Both the position numbers and the translations under genes were made by a program. The notes beneath the pieces were generated by a model. It was not told the origin of the DNA. It saw only the letters and a list, made by a program, of their open reading frames with translations, and did no database searches. A stretch of 55,724 bases of DNA from Ignavibacteriales bacterium (GTDB taxonomy: Bacteria > Bacteroidota > Ignavibacteria > Ignavibacteriales > Melioribacteraceae). How positions within the stretch are numbered: the first letter of the stretch is position 1; each line of letters opens with the position of its first letter. Of this stretch, positions 38,412 through 47,807 are shown piece by piece. The stretch spans positions 1 through 55,724 of the forward strand of contig JAGUYK010000023.1 in assembly GCA_020061355.1 (NCBI GenBank). The letters run 5' to 3'.

Positions 38412-39146
38412 TCAATACCTCACTTTATATAAGAATAATCCTTTTGCCGGTACGGACTCTTCGGCTTCGCTCCGGTCTTTTTTATTTAAAACATTTTCTA
38501 AATACTTTTCATCTAAATTTTTCTCTTCGGCAAACAGGAGTGTCCCTACAATCGTCCTAACCATTCCGTGAAGAAACCGGTCAGCACTTATGAGAAATAT
38601 TGAAAGGTCTTTTCCCCTGCGCCAATGAATCTCTTCAACATTACAAAATTTATTCTCCAGTTCTTCATTCTTTCGGCTGAAAGAAGTAAAATCATTATTA
38701 CCTAATAATACCCTACTCAAAAAATTCAACCGTTGGTAGTCACTATTTTTTATTTGAGGAAGCTGGTAAGAATATTTTTCATAAAAAGGATTCTTACTAT
38801 GGCTGAAGAGGTAGATATAACTTCTTCTCTTAGCATCGAAGCGTGAATGGAAATCCTGATCAACCATTTCAATTTCCTTTATACCGATATCTCCGGGCAA
38901 AATAGAATTAAGCTGGTACTTGAATTTATATAGATCCAACTCCTTATCAATCCTAAAATTAGCAATCTGACCAAGCGCATGAACACCGGTATCTGTTCTT
39001 CCCGAGCCGATCAGGTTTACATTTTCTTTAGTGATGATCTGAATAGCTTCAGCAATTTTTTGCTGAACCGTAACAGCATTACTCTGCATCTGCCATCCGG
39101 CATAATTTGTCCCATCGTATTGAATCAGAAGTTTATAATTATTCAT
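38412..39146 (-). CDS. truA: tRNA pseudouridine synthase A
   Basis: 244 residues, normal length. The catalytic Asp is D52 in GRTDTGVHALGQ, preceded by YDGTNYAGWQ. The C-terminal FLHGMVRTIVGTLL stretch is also typical. It makes pseudouridine at tRNA positions 38-40. It is the first gene of a two-gene operon with the FabG-like reductase; its promoter is at 39184-39216. Confidence 0.96.
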   Translation of the reverse strand: MNNYKLLIQYDGTNYAGWQMQSNAVTVQQKIAEAIQIITKENVNLIGSGRTDTGVHALGQIANFRIDKELDLYKFKYQLNSILPGDIGIKEIEMVDQDFHSRFDAKRRSYIYLFSHSKNPFYEKYSYQLPQIKNSDYQRLNFLSRVLLGNNDFTSFSRKNEELENKFCNVEEIHWRRGKDLSIFLISADRFLHGMVRTIVGTLLFAEEKNLDEKYLENVLNKKDRSEAEESVPAKGLFLYKVRY

Positions 39147-39183
39147 GACTTAAAATTTTATGAATGCCATAAGACCCTCTGAA

Positions 39184-39216
39184 CAAATGTAGTAAAAAAA
39201 GTGCACTCCTCTCAAA
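39184..39216 (-). promoter_or_regulatory. Promoter of truA
   Basis: Minus-strand TTTG, 21-nt spacer, TACATTTG, 38 nt before the truA ATG. Full match to the Bacteroidota consensus. Confidence 0.65.
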
Positions 39217-39402
39217 TACTATTGTTTTTATTGAATCTATATTATAAATTGATTCCGTAAAAGTGCAAAGCTTTTGCCTATCAAGGGAAAGGGGAAATTA
39301 AATTTAATAAATCACAATCGGGGAGTAATGGGGAAATCTATACAATTATATCAAATCAGTTCTACCTTAATCAACCAATCACTAACAACACTTCGAGGTA
39401 AC

Positions 39403-42333
39403 ATGAAAAAACTAATACTGCCTCTTTTACTCATTTTAGTTTTACCTTCATTAATAATGGGTCAAAACACCTTTCGGGTAATGGGTAAAGTAACTGATGC
39501 TCGGGGAGAGCAATTGATCGGTGCTAACGTTTACATCAAAGCATTGAACGTGGGCGCTGCTACGGATGTGGAGGGAAAATATTCATTTGAAGTTCCCAGA
39601 GATATGGCAACAGGTCAGACTGTTGCACTAACTGTATCATTCGTCGGTTACAAATCCAAAAGTACAACTATTACCTTAACAGGTAATTCAATCTCTCAAG
39701 ACTTTGTTCTTGACGAAGACATATTCCAGAGCGAAGCAGTAGTTGTAACGGGTATTGCTTCAAAGACCTCCAAAGCAGTTGCAGAAGTTTCTGTTGCAAG
39801 AGTTGCAGCAGCAGACTTACAGCAGGTAAATGCTTACGGCGGTTTGTCGCAATTGATCGGCGGAAAAGTTTCCGGTGTTCAATTACAAACATCTTCCGGT
39901 AACATCGGATCCGGATGGCGCTTCTGGGTAAGAGGCGGCGGCGGATTGAACGGTGACGGTCAGCCGACTATTTATGTTGACGGTGTACGTATGGATAATG
40001 CAGAAGTTGTTGGATATGCTGCAGGCGGACAGGGAACAAGTCTTTTAACAAACCTGAATGCCAATGACATAGACAAGATTGAATTCTTAAAAGGACCGGC
40101 AGCAGCTTCGATGTATGGTGTTAACGGTTCTAACGGTGTTGTGTTAATTACAACTAAAGCAGGAAAATTAACAGCCGGACTAACCCAGGCTATGAGCATA
40201 GACTATCGATTTAACTACGGGTATAACGAAAAAGTCTATACATATAGCAAGGACGATTATGTGTCCGCAGACGATGCAAACAGACAATTCAGAGTTGGAC
40301 CAATCAGAGAACATTTCTTAAGCGCTGCCGGCGGAAGTCCGACTTTAAGATATTATACTTCATTTGAAACAAGAGATGAAACGGGAATTATGCCGATGAG
40401 TGCACAGACCCGTAATTCTGTCAGATTGAATTTAACTACGTTCCCGACAGAAGGTCTCTCAATAAAAGTAAACTCCAATTACATTAACAACAAAATTGAC
40501 AGACCAAGTAATGATAATATCATTTATGGTTTCCTTGGTAATACAATATTCAGAGCTGTCTCTTTCGGCTGGGTAAAAGAAGCAGATCTTTATACAATAG
40601 AAGACGGTGCAACAATCAATCAGTTTATCGGTTCGGCAAATATTACTTACAGACCAATCAGTGACTTAGAAATTGTTGCAGGTATTGGTGTAGATAATTC
40701 TGATTATTACCAGCAGAGATACTTCCCTCCGGGAAGAAACTTCGGCGGTCTTATTCAAAGAGGACAGAAAAGTGTTTTCGACAGAAAGAACAAACAGTTC
40801 ACTTATGATTTAAACGCATCATATAACTTTAATTTATTTGATATGATTGATATCCGTTCAACTGTTGGAAGTCAGATTTTCAATAGAACATGGAGAACTA
40901 CTTTTTACCAGGGCGAACAATTTAACTCAGATTTAATTACTAATATGGGTGCTGCTGGAGTGATTACCGGTTACGGAGAAGGATTCCAGAATGAAAAGCA
41001 AGCCGGTATATTCACAGAGCATTCACTTAGCTATATGAATCAATATTTCTTAACACTTGGTCTTAGAAAAGATTATGCAAGTACAATCGGTGAGGAAGCT
41101 CCTTCAATAATCTATCCTAAAGCAAGCTTTGCAATCAGGTTGGATAAGTATGATTTCCTACCTGAATTTGTGAACTTACTAAAGCTTCGTGTTGCATACG
41201 GAGAGAGTGGATTCCTACCCGGCAGCCAGGATGCTATTCCATTGTTATGGAGAGCTGAAACAGGCGGATACGGCGCAGGTGCAGTTCTTTCTGCAATTGG
41301 TAACACAGCAATCGAGCCGGAAAGAATTAAAGAACTGGAATTTGGATTTGATACTGAATTATTCAGTAATGTATCACTCGAATTCACATATTACAGCCAG
41401 AACGCTCTTAATTCCATTGTCGGTTTAGTAAATGCACCTTCAACAGGAAAGACCATTACTGCACAGCCATACAACGTTGGAAAACTGGAAAACTCCGGTT
41501 TCGAAACATTGCTGCAATATACCCCGTTTAATACTGTCGACTATAGCCTTAATCTTAGTTTGATTTGGAACTATCAGCAGAATAAGGTTACAGATATGGG
41601 AATTGCACCTCCTCAGTACTTTGGTTTCAATAGTGTTCAGACAATTCAAAATGGTTTCCCTAAAGCACAGTATTATGTTCAGAAGGTAACCGGTCCAAGA
41701 TATTCAGCCAATGGTAAATACGATCATACAAACGGTCCTTTAAAGACAACCGAGAGATACGATATGGGCAGCCCGGTTCCGGATCACACCGGTTCATTCA
41801 CAGTTAACTTCAAATTCTTGAAGAACTTCACATTTTACGGATTTGCTGAATGGGCACTAAATTATAAGGTCTATAATTACACCCAGCCATTCTCGGCAAG
41901 ATTCGGTAATTTTCCCGAGTATAACAAGTATATGTGGATTTTGGGCTTGAATGAATTAGCCACTGGAGTTGCTCCAACATCTCTACCACAATTAACTCCG
42001 GGAACTGATGCATATAAACAAGCAGCTGAAGAGTTTGCTTTATTGGATTGGAGAAATTATGCAGGATGGATTCAAGATGCAGATTATATAATAATCCGAG
42101 AAGTAAGTTTAAGCTATGATTTCACAGATCTATTACGCGAATTTGACGTCAACACTTATCTTAAAGGTCTGCAGGCTGGTATTTCTGTAAGAAATCTAGC
42201 AAGGATTACGCAATACACAGGCCCTGATGTTGAATTTAATTCCACCGGTGGTCGCGGTAACGCAAGAGCAATGGATTTTGCAACACTCCAGACTCCGCGC
42301 ACCGTGAATTTCTGGTTGAGAATAGGGATATAG
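39403..42333 (+). CDS. SusC/RagA-type TonB-linked outer-membrane receptor
   Basis: 976 residues from ATG 39403, which has GAGG just upstream and begins a clear signal peptide (MKKLILPLLLILVLPSLIMGQ); the frame is open 43 codons further, but those residues do not look like protein. A carboxypeptidase-regulatory-like domain (about 25-110: VMGKVTDARGEQLIGANVYI ... VSFVGYKSKST) leads to the plug (SGWRFWVRGGGGLNGDGQPTIYVDGVRMDN ... LKGPAAASMYGVNGSNGVVLITTKAG) and a large barrel ending RTVNFWLRIGI. With the SusD-like lipoprotein next to it, it should import a bulky nutrient using TonB. Substrate unknown; no polysaccharide enzymes are nearby. A near-palindrome GCAAAGCTTTTGC lies at 39265-39277. Confidence 0.93.
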   Translation: MKKLILPLLLILVLPSLIMGQNTFRVMGKVTDARGEQLIGANVYIKALNVGAATDVEGKYSFEVPRDMATGQTVALTVSFVGYKSKSTTITLTGNSISQDFVLDEDIFQSEAVVVTGIASKTSKAVAEVSVARVAAADLQQVNAYGGLSQLIGGKVSGVQLQTSSGNIGSGWRFWVRGGGGLNGDGQPTIYVDGVRMDNAEVVGYAAGGQGTSLLTNLNANDIDKIEFLKGPAAASMYGVNGSNGVVLITTKAGKLTAGLTQAMSIDYRFNYGYNEKVYTYSKDDYVSADDANRQFRVGPIREHFLSAAGGSPTLRYYTSFETRDETGIMPMSAQTRNSVRLNLTTFPTEGLSIKVNSNYINNKIDRPSNDNIIYGFLGNTIFRAVSFGWVKEADLYTIEDGATINQFIGSANITYRPISDLEIVAGIGVDNSDYYQQRYFPPGRNFGGLIQRGQKSVFDRKNKQFTYDLNASYNFNLFDMIDIRSTVGSQIFNRTWRTTFYQGEQFNSDLITNMGAAGVITGYGEGFQNEKQAGIFTEHSLSYMNQYFLTLGLRKDYASTIGEEAPSIIYPKASFAIRLDKYDFLPEFVNLLKLRVAYGESGFLPGSQDAIPLLWRAETGGYGAGAVLSAIGNTAIEPERIKELEFGFDTELFSNVSLEFTYYSQNALNSIVGLVNAPSTGKTITAQPYNVGKLENSGFETLLQYTPFNTVDYSLNLSLIWNYQQNKVTDMGIAPPQYFGFNSVQTIQNGFPKAQYYVQKVTGPRYSANGKYDHTNGPLKTTERYDMGSPVPDHTGSFTVNFKFLKNFTFYGFAEWALNYKVYNYTQPFSARFGNFPEYNKYMWILGLNELATGVAPTSLPQLTPGTDAYKQAAEEFALLDWRNYAGWIQDADYIIIREVSLSYDFTDLLREFDVNTYLKGLQAGISVRNLARITQYTGPDVEFNSTGGRGNARAMDFATLQTPRTVNFWLRIGI

Positions 42334-42342
42334 GAGGATAAC

Positions 42343-43548
42343 ATGAAAAAGATAAAATATTTATTATTCGTTCTACCATTATTTGTATTCATCAGCGCTT
42401 GTGAGGATTATATTACAGACGTAGATCCTCTCATTGATGTTGTTCAGGATAACCTGTTAACAAGTGAATCCCAGACTGAATTCGTTGTAAGAGGAGTCCA
42501 GCAGAGATTCTCAATTGTTGCAAGTCAAATTGCATGTCAGATGGACCTTCTATCAGACCAGATGCATTACACAAGCGACATTGCATCTGCAAGCTTCCCT
42601 TCATTCGAAGAAATTGATAAGGGTGCTATTGTAATCAATAACGCTACAACAACACAAACATACAGACAGCTTGGCGAACTCCGTTTCTTTGCAGATGATC
42701 TTGTAAAGAGAGCCGGACAAATTACATTCTCGAATACATCTCTACAAACCTTAGCTTTATATAACGGCAACCTCTACGGGGGAATTGCACGTTACTGGTT
42801 AGCTACTGCGTTTGGTTTGAACCAGAATGAACCCGGCGGCACAATTGATGCTGGTCCTTTCATCCCTGCTGCCACATTGTTAGACCAGGCAGTTGAGAAA
42901 TTTAATGCTGCTGCTAACGCTACCACCGATGCATTAAGTAAGAGAATTGCAAATTCGTTAATCGCTAAAGCATACTTAGCTAAAGGGGCATATGCTCAGG
43001 CAGCTGCTGCTGCAGCAAACGGTATGACAAGCGGCGACGCTAACTTTAATGCGTTGAACAGCGATGTAAGCAATATCTATTACTGGGGATTTGCAGGTGC
43101 AGGACGTGTACAGATTGCAGTTGCAAACAGGTTCAATGATTATATAACTGCCGATCCTAAAGAGGTTGCAAGAATAAAGATCAATTCTGTAGTTGGAGTC
43201 AGTAAAGCAACATATTACTGGCAGTTAAAATACCCGGAAAAAGGTTCTGCTTTTGTAATGATGACATGGAAAGAAAATAACCTTATGAGAGCTGAATTGA
43301 TCCTGAGAGGTAATGGAACCGGCAATGCTCTTGATTTAGTTAATGCTGTTAGAGCATCTTATAGTCTCAATAACCTCACTACCATTGATCTTGCCGGGCT
43401 AATGGTTGAAAGGGATAAAGAAATGTTCGTTCAGGGTACAAGATTAATTGACCAGAACAGAGGCGCGGTGCCATGGCATCTTGCAGCTACAACATGGAGA
43501 TATCTCCCAATTTCAGAAACTGAAAGACTGAACAATCCAAATTTGTAA
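42343..43548 (+). CDS. SusD/RagB-like outer-membrane lipoprotein
   Basis: 401 residues. Lipoprotein leader with lipobox FISAC (Cys 20), then a helix-rich body of TPR-like type (YNGNLYGGIARYWLATAFG, KRIANSLIAKAYLAKGAYAQAAAAAANGM, LILRGNGTGNALDLVNAVRASY, ERDKEMFVQGTRLIDQNR). It forms the lid of the SusC-like channel and captures the substrate. It lies 9 nt downstream of susC, with AGGAGG before its ATG. It is shorter than typical SusD (about 500-550 residues), so it belongs to a compact subgroup. Confidence 0.88.
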   Translation: MKKIKYLLFVLPLFVFISACEDYITDVDPLIDVVQDNLLTSESQTEFVVRGVQQRFSIVASQIACQMDLLSDQMHYTSDIASASFPSFEEIDKGAIVINNATTTQTYRQLGELRFFADDLVKRAGQITFSNTSLQTLALYNGNLYGGIARYWLATAFGLNQNEPGGTIDAGPFIPAATLLDQAVEKFNAAANATTDALSKRIANSLIAKAYLAKGAYAQAAAAAANGMTSGDANFNALNSDVSNIYYWGFAGAGRVQIAVANRFNDYITADPKEVARIKINSVVGVSKATYYWQLKYPEKGSAFVMMTWKENNLMRAELILRGNGTGNALDLVNAVRASYSLNNLTTIDLAGLMVERDKEMFVQGTRLIDQNRGAVPWHLAATTWRYLPISETERLNNPNL

Positions 43549-43576
43549 TTAATAATTTGGTTTATTAGATAAGTAA

Positions 43577-43604
43577 AAGAGCGGCTTATAGCCGCTCTTT
43601 TTTT
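43577..43604 (+). terminator. Terminator after susCD (bidirectional)
   Basis: AGAGCGGC-TTATA-GCCGCTCT followed by TTTTTTT; it can serve the convergent DUF5683 gene as well, whose stop is at 43603. Confidence 0.85.
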
Positions 43605-44346
43605 ATAGGATAGAGATAAAATTAAGGTTAAAACTTTGCGGTAAAGTTGATTTGTTTTGAACTGAGAAATAAATGTTCCAGCTTAATTCCTGTTCTAAAT
43701 CTTTATTGTAGGCAGAAACCAGCCGCACAGCATTAATGGCACTAATCAATCTATTAAGTATTAATGCACCTGCTGCAAATCGGACATTATTAAATGCGCT
43801 TTCACTCGAAGACCACATCTCTCGGTATTCTCTTCTACGGTCGTTGCTCTTCCAATCCCAATAAAATTTAACCGGGTCATATACTTTGCTGAATTCACGG
43901 TTCAATTCCTGGATTGTGTTATACTCATCCACCGAAATGTATGAACTGATGACGGCAAAGTAACTACTTTCTTTTCCGGCAAGAGTTACGCCGCCATTCG
44001 ATTCCGCGAAAGCCCTATAATTCTTTTCCTGCCAATTTCCGTATATATTAAATCCGGCAAGTGCCCCCCACAATACGCCATCTGCTATAGTGAAGTAAAC
44101 ACCAGTGTCATACCTATCTGCATAAAGCTCACCCATCCCGGGTAGTAGCAATGAGTAGAGTATTGCCAAACCGGGATTTTTACGTGAACTTAATTCCGGA
44201 TTCTGGATTCTCGATTCTGGGATCTGTACTCCTGATACTGGTGAATTAGAGAATTGTAATTGGCTTTTAAGTGAAAGGAGTGATTCTGATTCCTGGGATT
44301 TAATGATTGATGAGAAAACAATTATGAACAAAAAGATTCTTTTCAT
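43603..44346 (-). CDS. DUF5683-like membrane protein
   Basis: 247 residues from ATG 44346, directly followed by a signal-like helix (KRIFLFIIVFSSII). GTG at 44358 overlaps the mtaB stop as GTGA and is an alternative. After a low-complexity linker comes NPGLAILYSLLLPGMGELYADRYDTGVYF, the core pattern of the DUF5683 family found widely in Bacteroidota, of unknown function, followed by a second helix and a soluble tail with RLISAINAVRLVSAYN. It is likely co-translated with mtaB. Confidence 0.8.
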   Translation of the reverse strand: MKRIFLFIIVFSSIIKSQESESLLSLKSQLQFSNSPVSGVQIPESRIQNPELSSRKNPGLAILYSLLLPGMGELYADRYDTGVYFTIADGVLWGALAGFNIYGNWQEKNYRAFAESNGGVTLAGKESSYFAVISSYISVDEYNTIQELNREFSKVYDPVKFYWDWKSNDRRREYREMWSSSESAFNNVRFAAGALILNRLISAINAVRLVSAYNKDLEQELSWNIYFSVQNKSTLPQSFNLNFISIL

Positions 44347-44354
44347 TTTAGAAC

Positions 44355-45740
44355 TCACATTTTAATAAGAGAAACATTTTCTATTAGTTCACCGGTACAA
44401 ATGTTCTCATCAACCTCCCTGATTTTTACTTTTACAAACTTGTTTATGTATTCTTTAATAAAAGGATTTTTTACGCGGACGTAATTTGAGGAAAATCCTT
44501 TCATAAATCCATCCATATTTTCGTGCTCAAAAAGAACGGTTAATTCTTTACCAATCATCCGTCTATAAAACTCGTTCCTCTTTTTCTCACTTAGAATCCG
44601 CAACATATTATTTCGCCGTTTCCGCTCTATTACATCCACCTTTCCGGGCATTTGGATTGATTTAGTATTTGGTCGCTCCGAGTAAGTGAATACATGGAGA
44701 TATGAGATTGGGAGATCACGAAGGAAATTGTATGTATCTAAAAAATCCTCTTCAGTCTCACCCGGGAATCCGACAATAACGTCAACACCGATCCCGACAT
44801 CTTCAATTTTATCTACAAGCATGTAAATTAATTTTTTATAATCATCGGTATTGTACCTGCGCTGCATAAGTCGTAACACTTTATAGCTACCGCTCTGTAA
44901 CGGAATATGAAAATGTTTTGCCAATCGGGAATCATTAGCAGCAAGGTTCAGAACCTCTTCATTAAGAAGATTCGGTTCTATTGAACTTACTCTAATCCGG
45001 TAATCACCTTCTATTTCCAGCATCATTTTAAGTAAGCGGTATAAATCGATCTCCTGAATTTGTTCTTGCTCATGATCTTGCTCTTGATCATGATCAGGAT
45101 TAAGATCAAGATTATGATTTAACAATGCTGAATAGTCACCGACATTTACACCGGTAAGTACGATCTCTTTGTAACCATGTGAAAGCAGCTCTTGAAATTG
45201 TTGAATCACCTCATCTGGATTCATACTTCTGCTTTTGCCGCGGGCAAGAGGGATTGTGCAGAATGTGCATTTATAATCGCATCCATCCTGAACTTTAAAG
45301 AAAGCCCTGGTTCTATCATCTGCAATAGTAGAGTGTGAGGAGTTAAAAAAATTCAGTTCTTCGGTAGGAGAAACATAGATGCAGGACAATTCTTTCTTCT
45401 GAAAATTTTCTATATAATTAAAGAGATTAAATTTCTCGCTGCTTCCGAGTACAGCATCGACTCCATCAATTTTAGAAATCACTTCCGGCTGTAATTGCGC
45501 ATAGCATCCGGTTACAACTACAAACGCATCGGGATTATTACGAAGCGCACGGCGTACAACCTGTCGGCATTCCTTATCGGCATGTTCTGTTACCGTACAT
45601 GTATTGATGACATAGACATCAGCTTTCTCGCTGTAGTCAACAATAGAAAAACCCCTTTGAAGGAATTGCTCGCCTATTGTGGAAGTCTCAGCAAAGTTAA
45701 GCTTACAACCAAGTGTATGGAATGCTACTGTGAATGACAT
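44355..45740 (-). CDS. mtaB: tRNA t6A37 methylthiotransferase
   Basis: 461 residues from ATG 45740 (FHTLGCKLNFAET follows; the longer frame to 45800 is read from a repeat and looks wrong). N-terminal MTTase domain with CKLN and NTCTVTEHADKECR and GCYAQ cysteines, a radical-SAM CDYKCTFC motif, and a TRAM domain at the C-terminus. It adds methylthio to N6-threonylcarbamoyladenosine 37 of tRNA. Odd: residues about 208-229 are an in-frame hexamer repeat rich in Asp, Glu, Gln and His (DHDQEQDHEQEQ), inserted just after GVNVGDYS in the radical-SAM domain; see the repeat at 45055-45120. The same repeat type lies upstream of its start. Confidence 0.93.
   Translation of the reverse strand: MSFTVAFHTLGCKLNFAETSTIGEQFLQRGFSIVDYSEKADVYVINTCTVTEHADKECRQVVRRALRNNPDAFVVVTGCYAQLQPEVISKIDGVDAVLGSSEKFNLFNYIENFQKKELSCIYVSPTEELNFFNSSHSTIADDRTRAFFKVQDGCDYKCTFCTIPLARGKSRSMNPDEVIQQFQELLSHGYKEIVLTGVNVGDYSALLNHNLDLNPDHDQEQDHEQEQIQEIDLYRLLKMMLEIEGDYRIRVSSIEPNLLNEEVLNLAANDSRLAKHFHIPLQSGSYKVLRLMQRRYNTDDYKKLIYMLVDKIEDVGIGVDVIVGFPGETEEDFLDTYNFLRDLPISYLHVFTYSERPNTKSIQMPGKVDVIERKRRNNMLRILSEKKRNEFYRRMIGKELTVLFEHENMDGFMKGFSSNYVRVKNPFIKEYINKFVKVKIREVDENICTGELIENVSLIKM
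45055..45120 (-). repeat. GATCAA-type hexamer repeat, copy A (inside mtaB)
   Basis: About ten degenerate 6-nt units of the form GATCAA, GATCAT or GAGCAA on the coding strand, in frame with mtaB. They encode Asp-Gln, Asp-His and Glu-Gln pairs. Several GATCATGATC palindromes occur. Confidence 0.7.
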
Positions 45741-45765
45741 GTGTATAGCTCTTAATATGTTATCT

Positions 45766-45817
45766 ATCAAGATCAAGATTAAGATCATGATCTTGTTCAT
45801 GATTCTGCTCTTGCTCT
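45766..45817 (-). repeat. GATCAA-type hexamer repeat, copy B (upstream of mtaB)
   Basis: About eight degenerate units of the same family (GAGCAA, GATCAT, GATCTT) 26 nt upstream of the mtaB ATG, between it and the rpsA terminator. It occupies the place where the mtaB promoter or leader should be. Confidence 0.7.
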
Positions 45818-45827
45818 AAAATAAAAA

Positions 45828-45870
45828 GGGCTGCATTCAATCTATAAGCAGCTAGGATTAAATACAGCCC
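45828..45870 (-). terminator. Terminator after rpsA
   Basis: Minus-strand stem GGGCTGTATT/AATGCAGCCC (10 bp, one G-T) with a 23-nt loop, then TTTTTATTTTA. It lies 29 nt past the rpsA stop. Confidence 0.7.
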
Positions 45871-45898
45871 GAATATTTAGTAATTGAAAGCGAATAAA

Positions 45899-47731
45899 TT
45901 ATTCGGCTTTCGCTTCTTCTTTCTTCTCTTCAACTGCCTGTACAACAGGTGGAGCAGGAGTAGCTTTATCATCGTACAGATTGAAATCCGACGAATCAAA
46001 TTTACCGGCGTCTGCCTGTCTGATATCATTGACAGTCACTTTTTCTAATTTATGTTCTGCAATGAATTGAGTAATCTCTTCATCTGATTTCTCTTTTAAT
46101 GCAGCGATTGCACTTAAGACAATCTTTTTATTTTCTTTATCGAACTCAACTACTTTAAGATCAAGTTTAACTCCTACCGGGAAGCAGAAAGAGATATTTT
46201 TAATCTTTGAAGTTGACAATTGAGTAGCCGGGATAAAGCCGTCAACGTTAAGTGGTAATTCGGCAATCAATCCTTTTTCGATTATACGGACAACTTTTCC
46301 ATCACTCTTTTTACCGACAGCATATTCCCTTTCGAAATTATCCCAGGGATTTTCGTTAATCTGTTTATGCCCGAGAGATATTTTTCTCGAATCGGTATCA
46401 ACACCAAGCACAACAACATCAATCTTCTCGCCTTTCTTTACAACTTCACCGGGGTGACGGATTTTCTTTGTCCATGACAGATCCGAAATGTGAACAAGCC
46501 CATCAATACCTGGTTCCAGTTCAACAAACACACCGAAGTTGGTAAGATTTCTTGCAACCCCTGAATGTGATGTACCAACAGGATATTTCTTTAATAAATC
46601 CTGCCATGGATCCGGCGTTAATTGCTTCATACCAAGAGAAATTTTCTTCTCATCTTTATCCAGACTTAAAATAACCGCTTCAACAATTTGACCCATCGAT
46701 ACGAATTGAGATGGGTGACTTATATGCTGTGTCCAGCTCATTTCTGAAATGTGGATCAATCCTTCAATTCCTTTTTCTATTTCTATGAAAGCACCGTAAT
46801 CGGTCAATGAAACTACACGTCCGGCAACTTTATCGCCGATCTTATATTTCTCCTGAATTTTTTCCCACGGATGCGGTAATAATTGTTTTAGGCTGAGCGA
46901 AATTCTCTTCTTCTCTTTATCGAAATCTGTAACAACAATTTTAATCTTTTCATCAAGTTTAACAACTTCGCTCGGGTGGTTAATTCTGCCCCAGCTTAAA
47001 TCTGTAATATGAACCAATCCGTCTACGCCGCCGAGGTCGATGAATACACCGAAATCTGTAATTGCTTTAACAATTCCTTCGAGGATTTGACCTTTCTCAA
47101 GTTTTTCAAGAATCTCTTTACGCTGGTCAGAAATCGTTTCTTCGATCAGCACTTTATGAGAAACAACAATGTTTTCGGTAGGGATATTTACTTTTACTAT
47201 TTTGAAATCCATTGTTTGACCTACGAACGCATCGAAGTCGCGCACGGGGCGTATATCGATCTGCGAACCGGGTAAAAATGCTTCAATACCAATGAGGTCA
47301 ACAACCATTCCGCCTTTAATTCTCTTAAGAATTTTACCTGGAATGATCTTTTCATTGTCGAAAGCATCCATAATTCTTCCCCAAATTTTAAGGAAGTCAG
47401 CACGTTTCTTACTTAGAACTAAATTTCCTTCTTCGTCTTCAACGCTTTCTATAACGATATCAATTTTAGTTCCGATTTTAATTTCTTCGGTTGCATTGAA
47501 TTCTGATTTTGAAATTGAGCCGTCTGATTTGAAGCCGACATCAACAACAACATTTTCGCCGGTGATACCGACTATTGTACCGGAAATTATTTCGCCTTCT
47601 TTAATATCGCGAAACGATTCCGCATAAAGTTTTGATAATAATTGTAATTCTTCCGGAGAGTATTCGTCTACGTTGATGAATTTACCGGGGTCAGATACTT
47701 TCTTCTTAGTATCTTTTTCTAATTCGGACAT
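45899..47731 (-). CDS. rpsA: 30S ribosomal protein S1
   Basis: 610 residues with six S1 RNA-binding domains; repeats of GxVxxxxxFGxFVxLxxGxDGLVHISDLSW are seen at domains 3-5 and weaker ones at both ends. The C-terminus is Ala/Glu/Lys-rich (EEKKEEAKAE). S1 helps mRNA bind the 30S subunit, especially where Shine-Dalgarno signals are weak, as is common in this phylum. It follows cmk by 76 nt, an arrangement (cmk-rpsA) also found in E. coli, and both may share the cmk promoter. An own terminator follows. Confidence 0.96.
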   Translation of the reverse strand: MSELEKDTKKKVSDPGKFINVDEYSPEELQLLSKLYAESFRDIKEGEIISGTIVGITGENVVVDVGFKSDGSISKSEFNATEEIKIGTKIDIVIESVEDEEGNLVLSKKRADFLKIWGRIMDAFDNEKIIPGKILKRIKGGMVVDLIGIEAFLPGSQIDIRPVRDFDAFVGQTMDFKIVKVNIPTENIVVSHKVLIEETISDQRKEILEKLEKGQILEGIVKAITDFGVFIDLGGVDGLVHITDLSWGRINHPSEVVKLDEKIKIVVTDFDKEKKRISLSLKQLLPHPWEKIQEKYKIGDKVAGRVVSLTDYGAFIEIEKGIEGLIHISEMSWTQHISHPSQFVSMGQIVEAVILSLDKDEKKISLGMKQLTPDPWQDLLKKYPVGTSHSGVARNLTNFGVFVELEPGIDGLVHISDLSWTKKIRHPGEVVKKGEKIDVVVLGVDTDSRKISLGHKQINENPWDNFEREYAVGKKSDGKVVRIIEKGLIAELPLNVDGFIPATQLSTSKIKNISFCFPVGVKLDLKVVEFDKENKKIVLSAIAALKEKSDEEITQFIAEHKLEKVTVNDIRQADAGKFDSSDFNLYDDKATPAPPVVQAVEEKKEEAKAE

Positions 47732-47807
47732 TAGTGCTCCTACTATCTGCGTTCTTCTTTTATGCCATCAATAAAAGTTGAAGCAGTGTTGCGTTTTAGT
47801 TTAACAT

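Noticed and set aside
39274-39402. Extended N-terminus of the SusC-like protein
   Set aside because: The signal peptide and ribosome site both fit ATG 39403; the upstream 43 codons would precede and disable the signal peptide.
45741-45800. Extended N-terminus of MtaB
   Set aside because: These codons are read from the GATCAA repeat (ILILILID); the conserved start of the family is at 45740.
45055-45817. GATCAA repeats as a CRISPR array
   Set aside because: Units are 6 nt, degenerate and contiguous, without spacers, and no cas gene is in the window.
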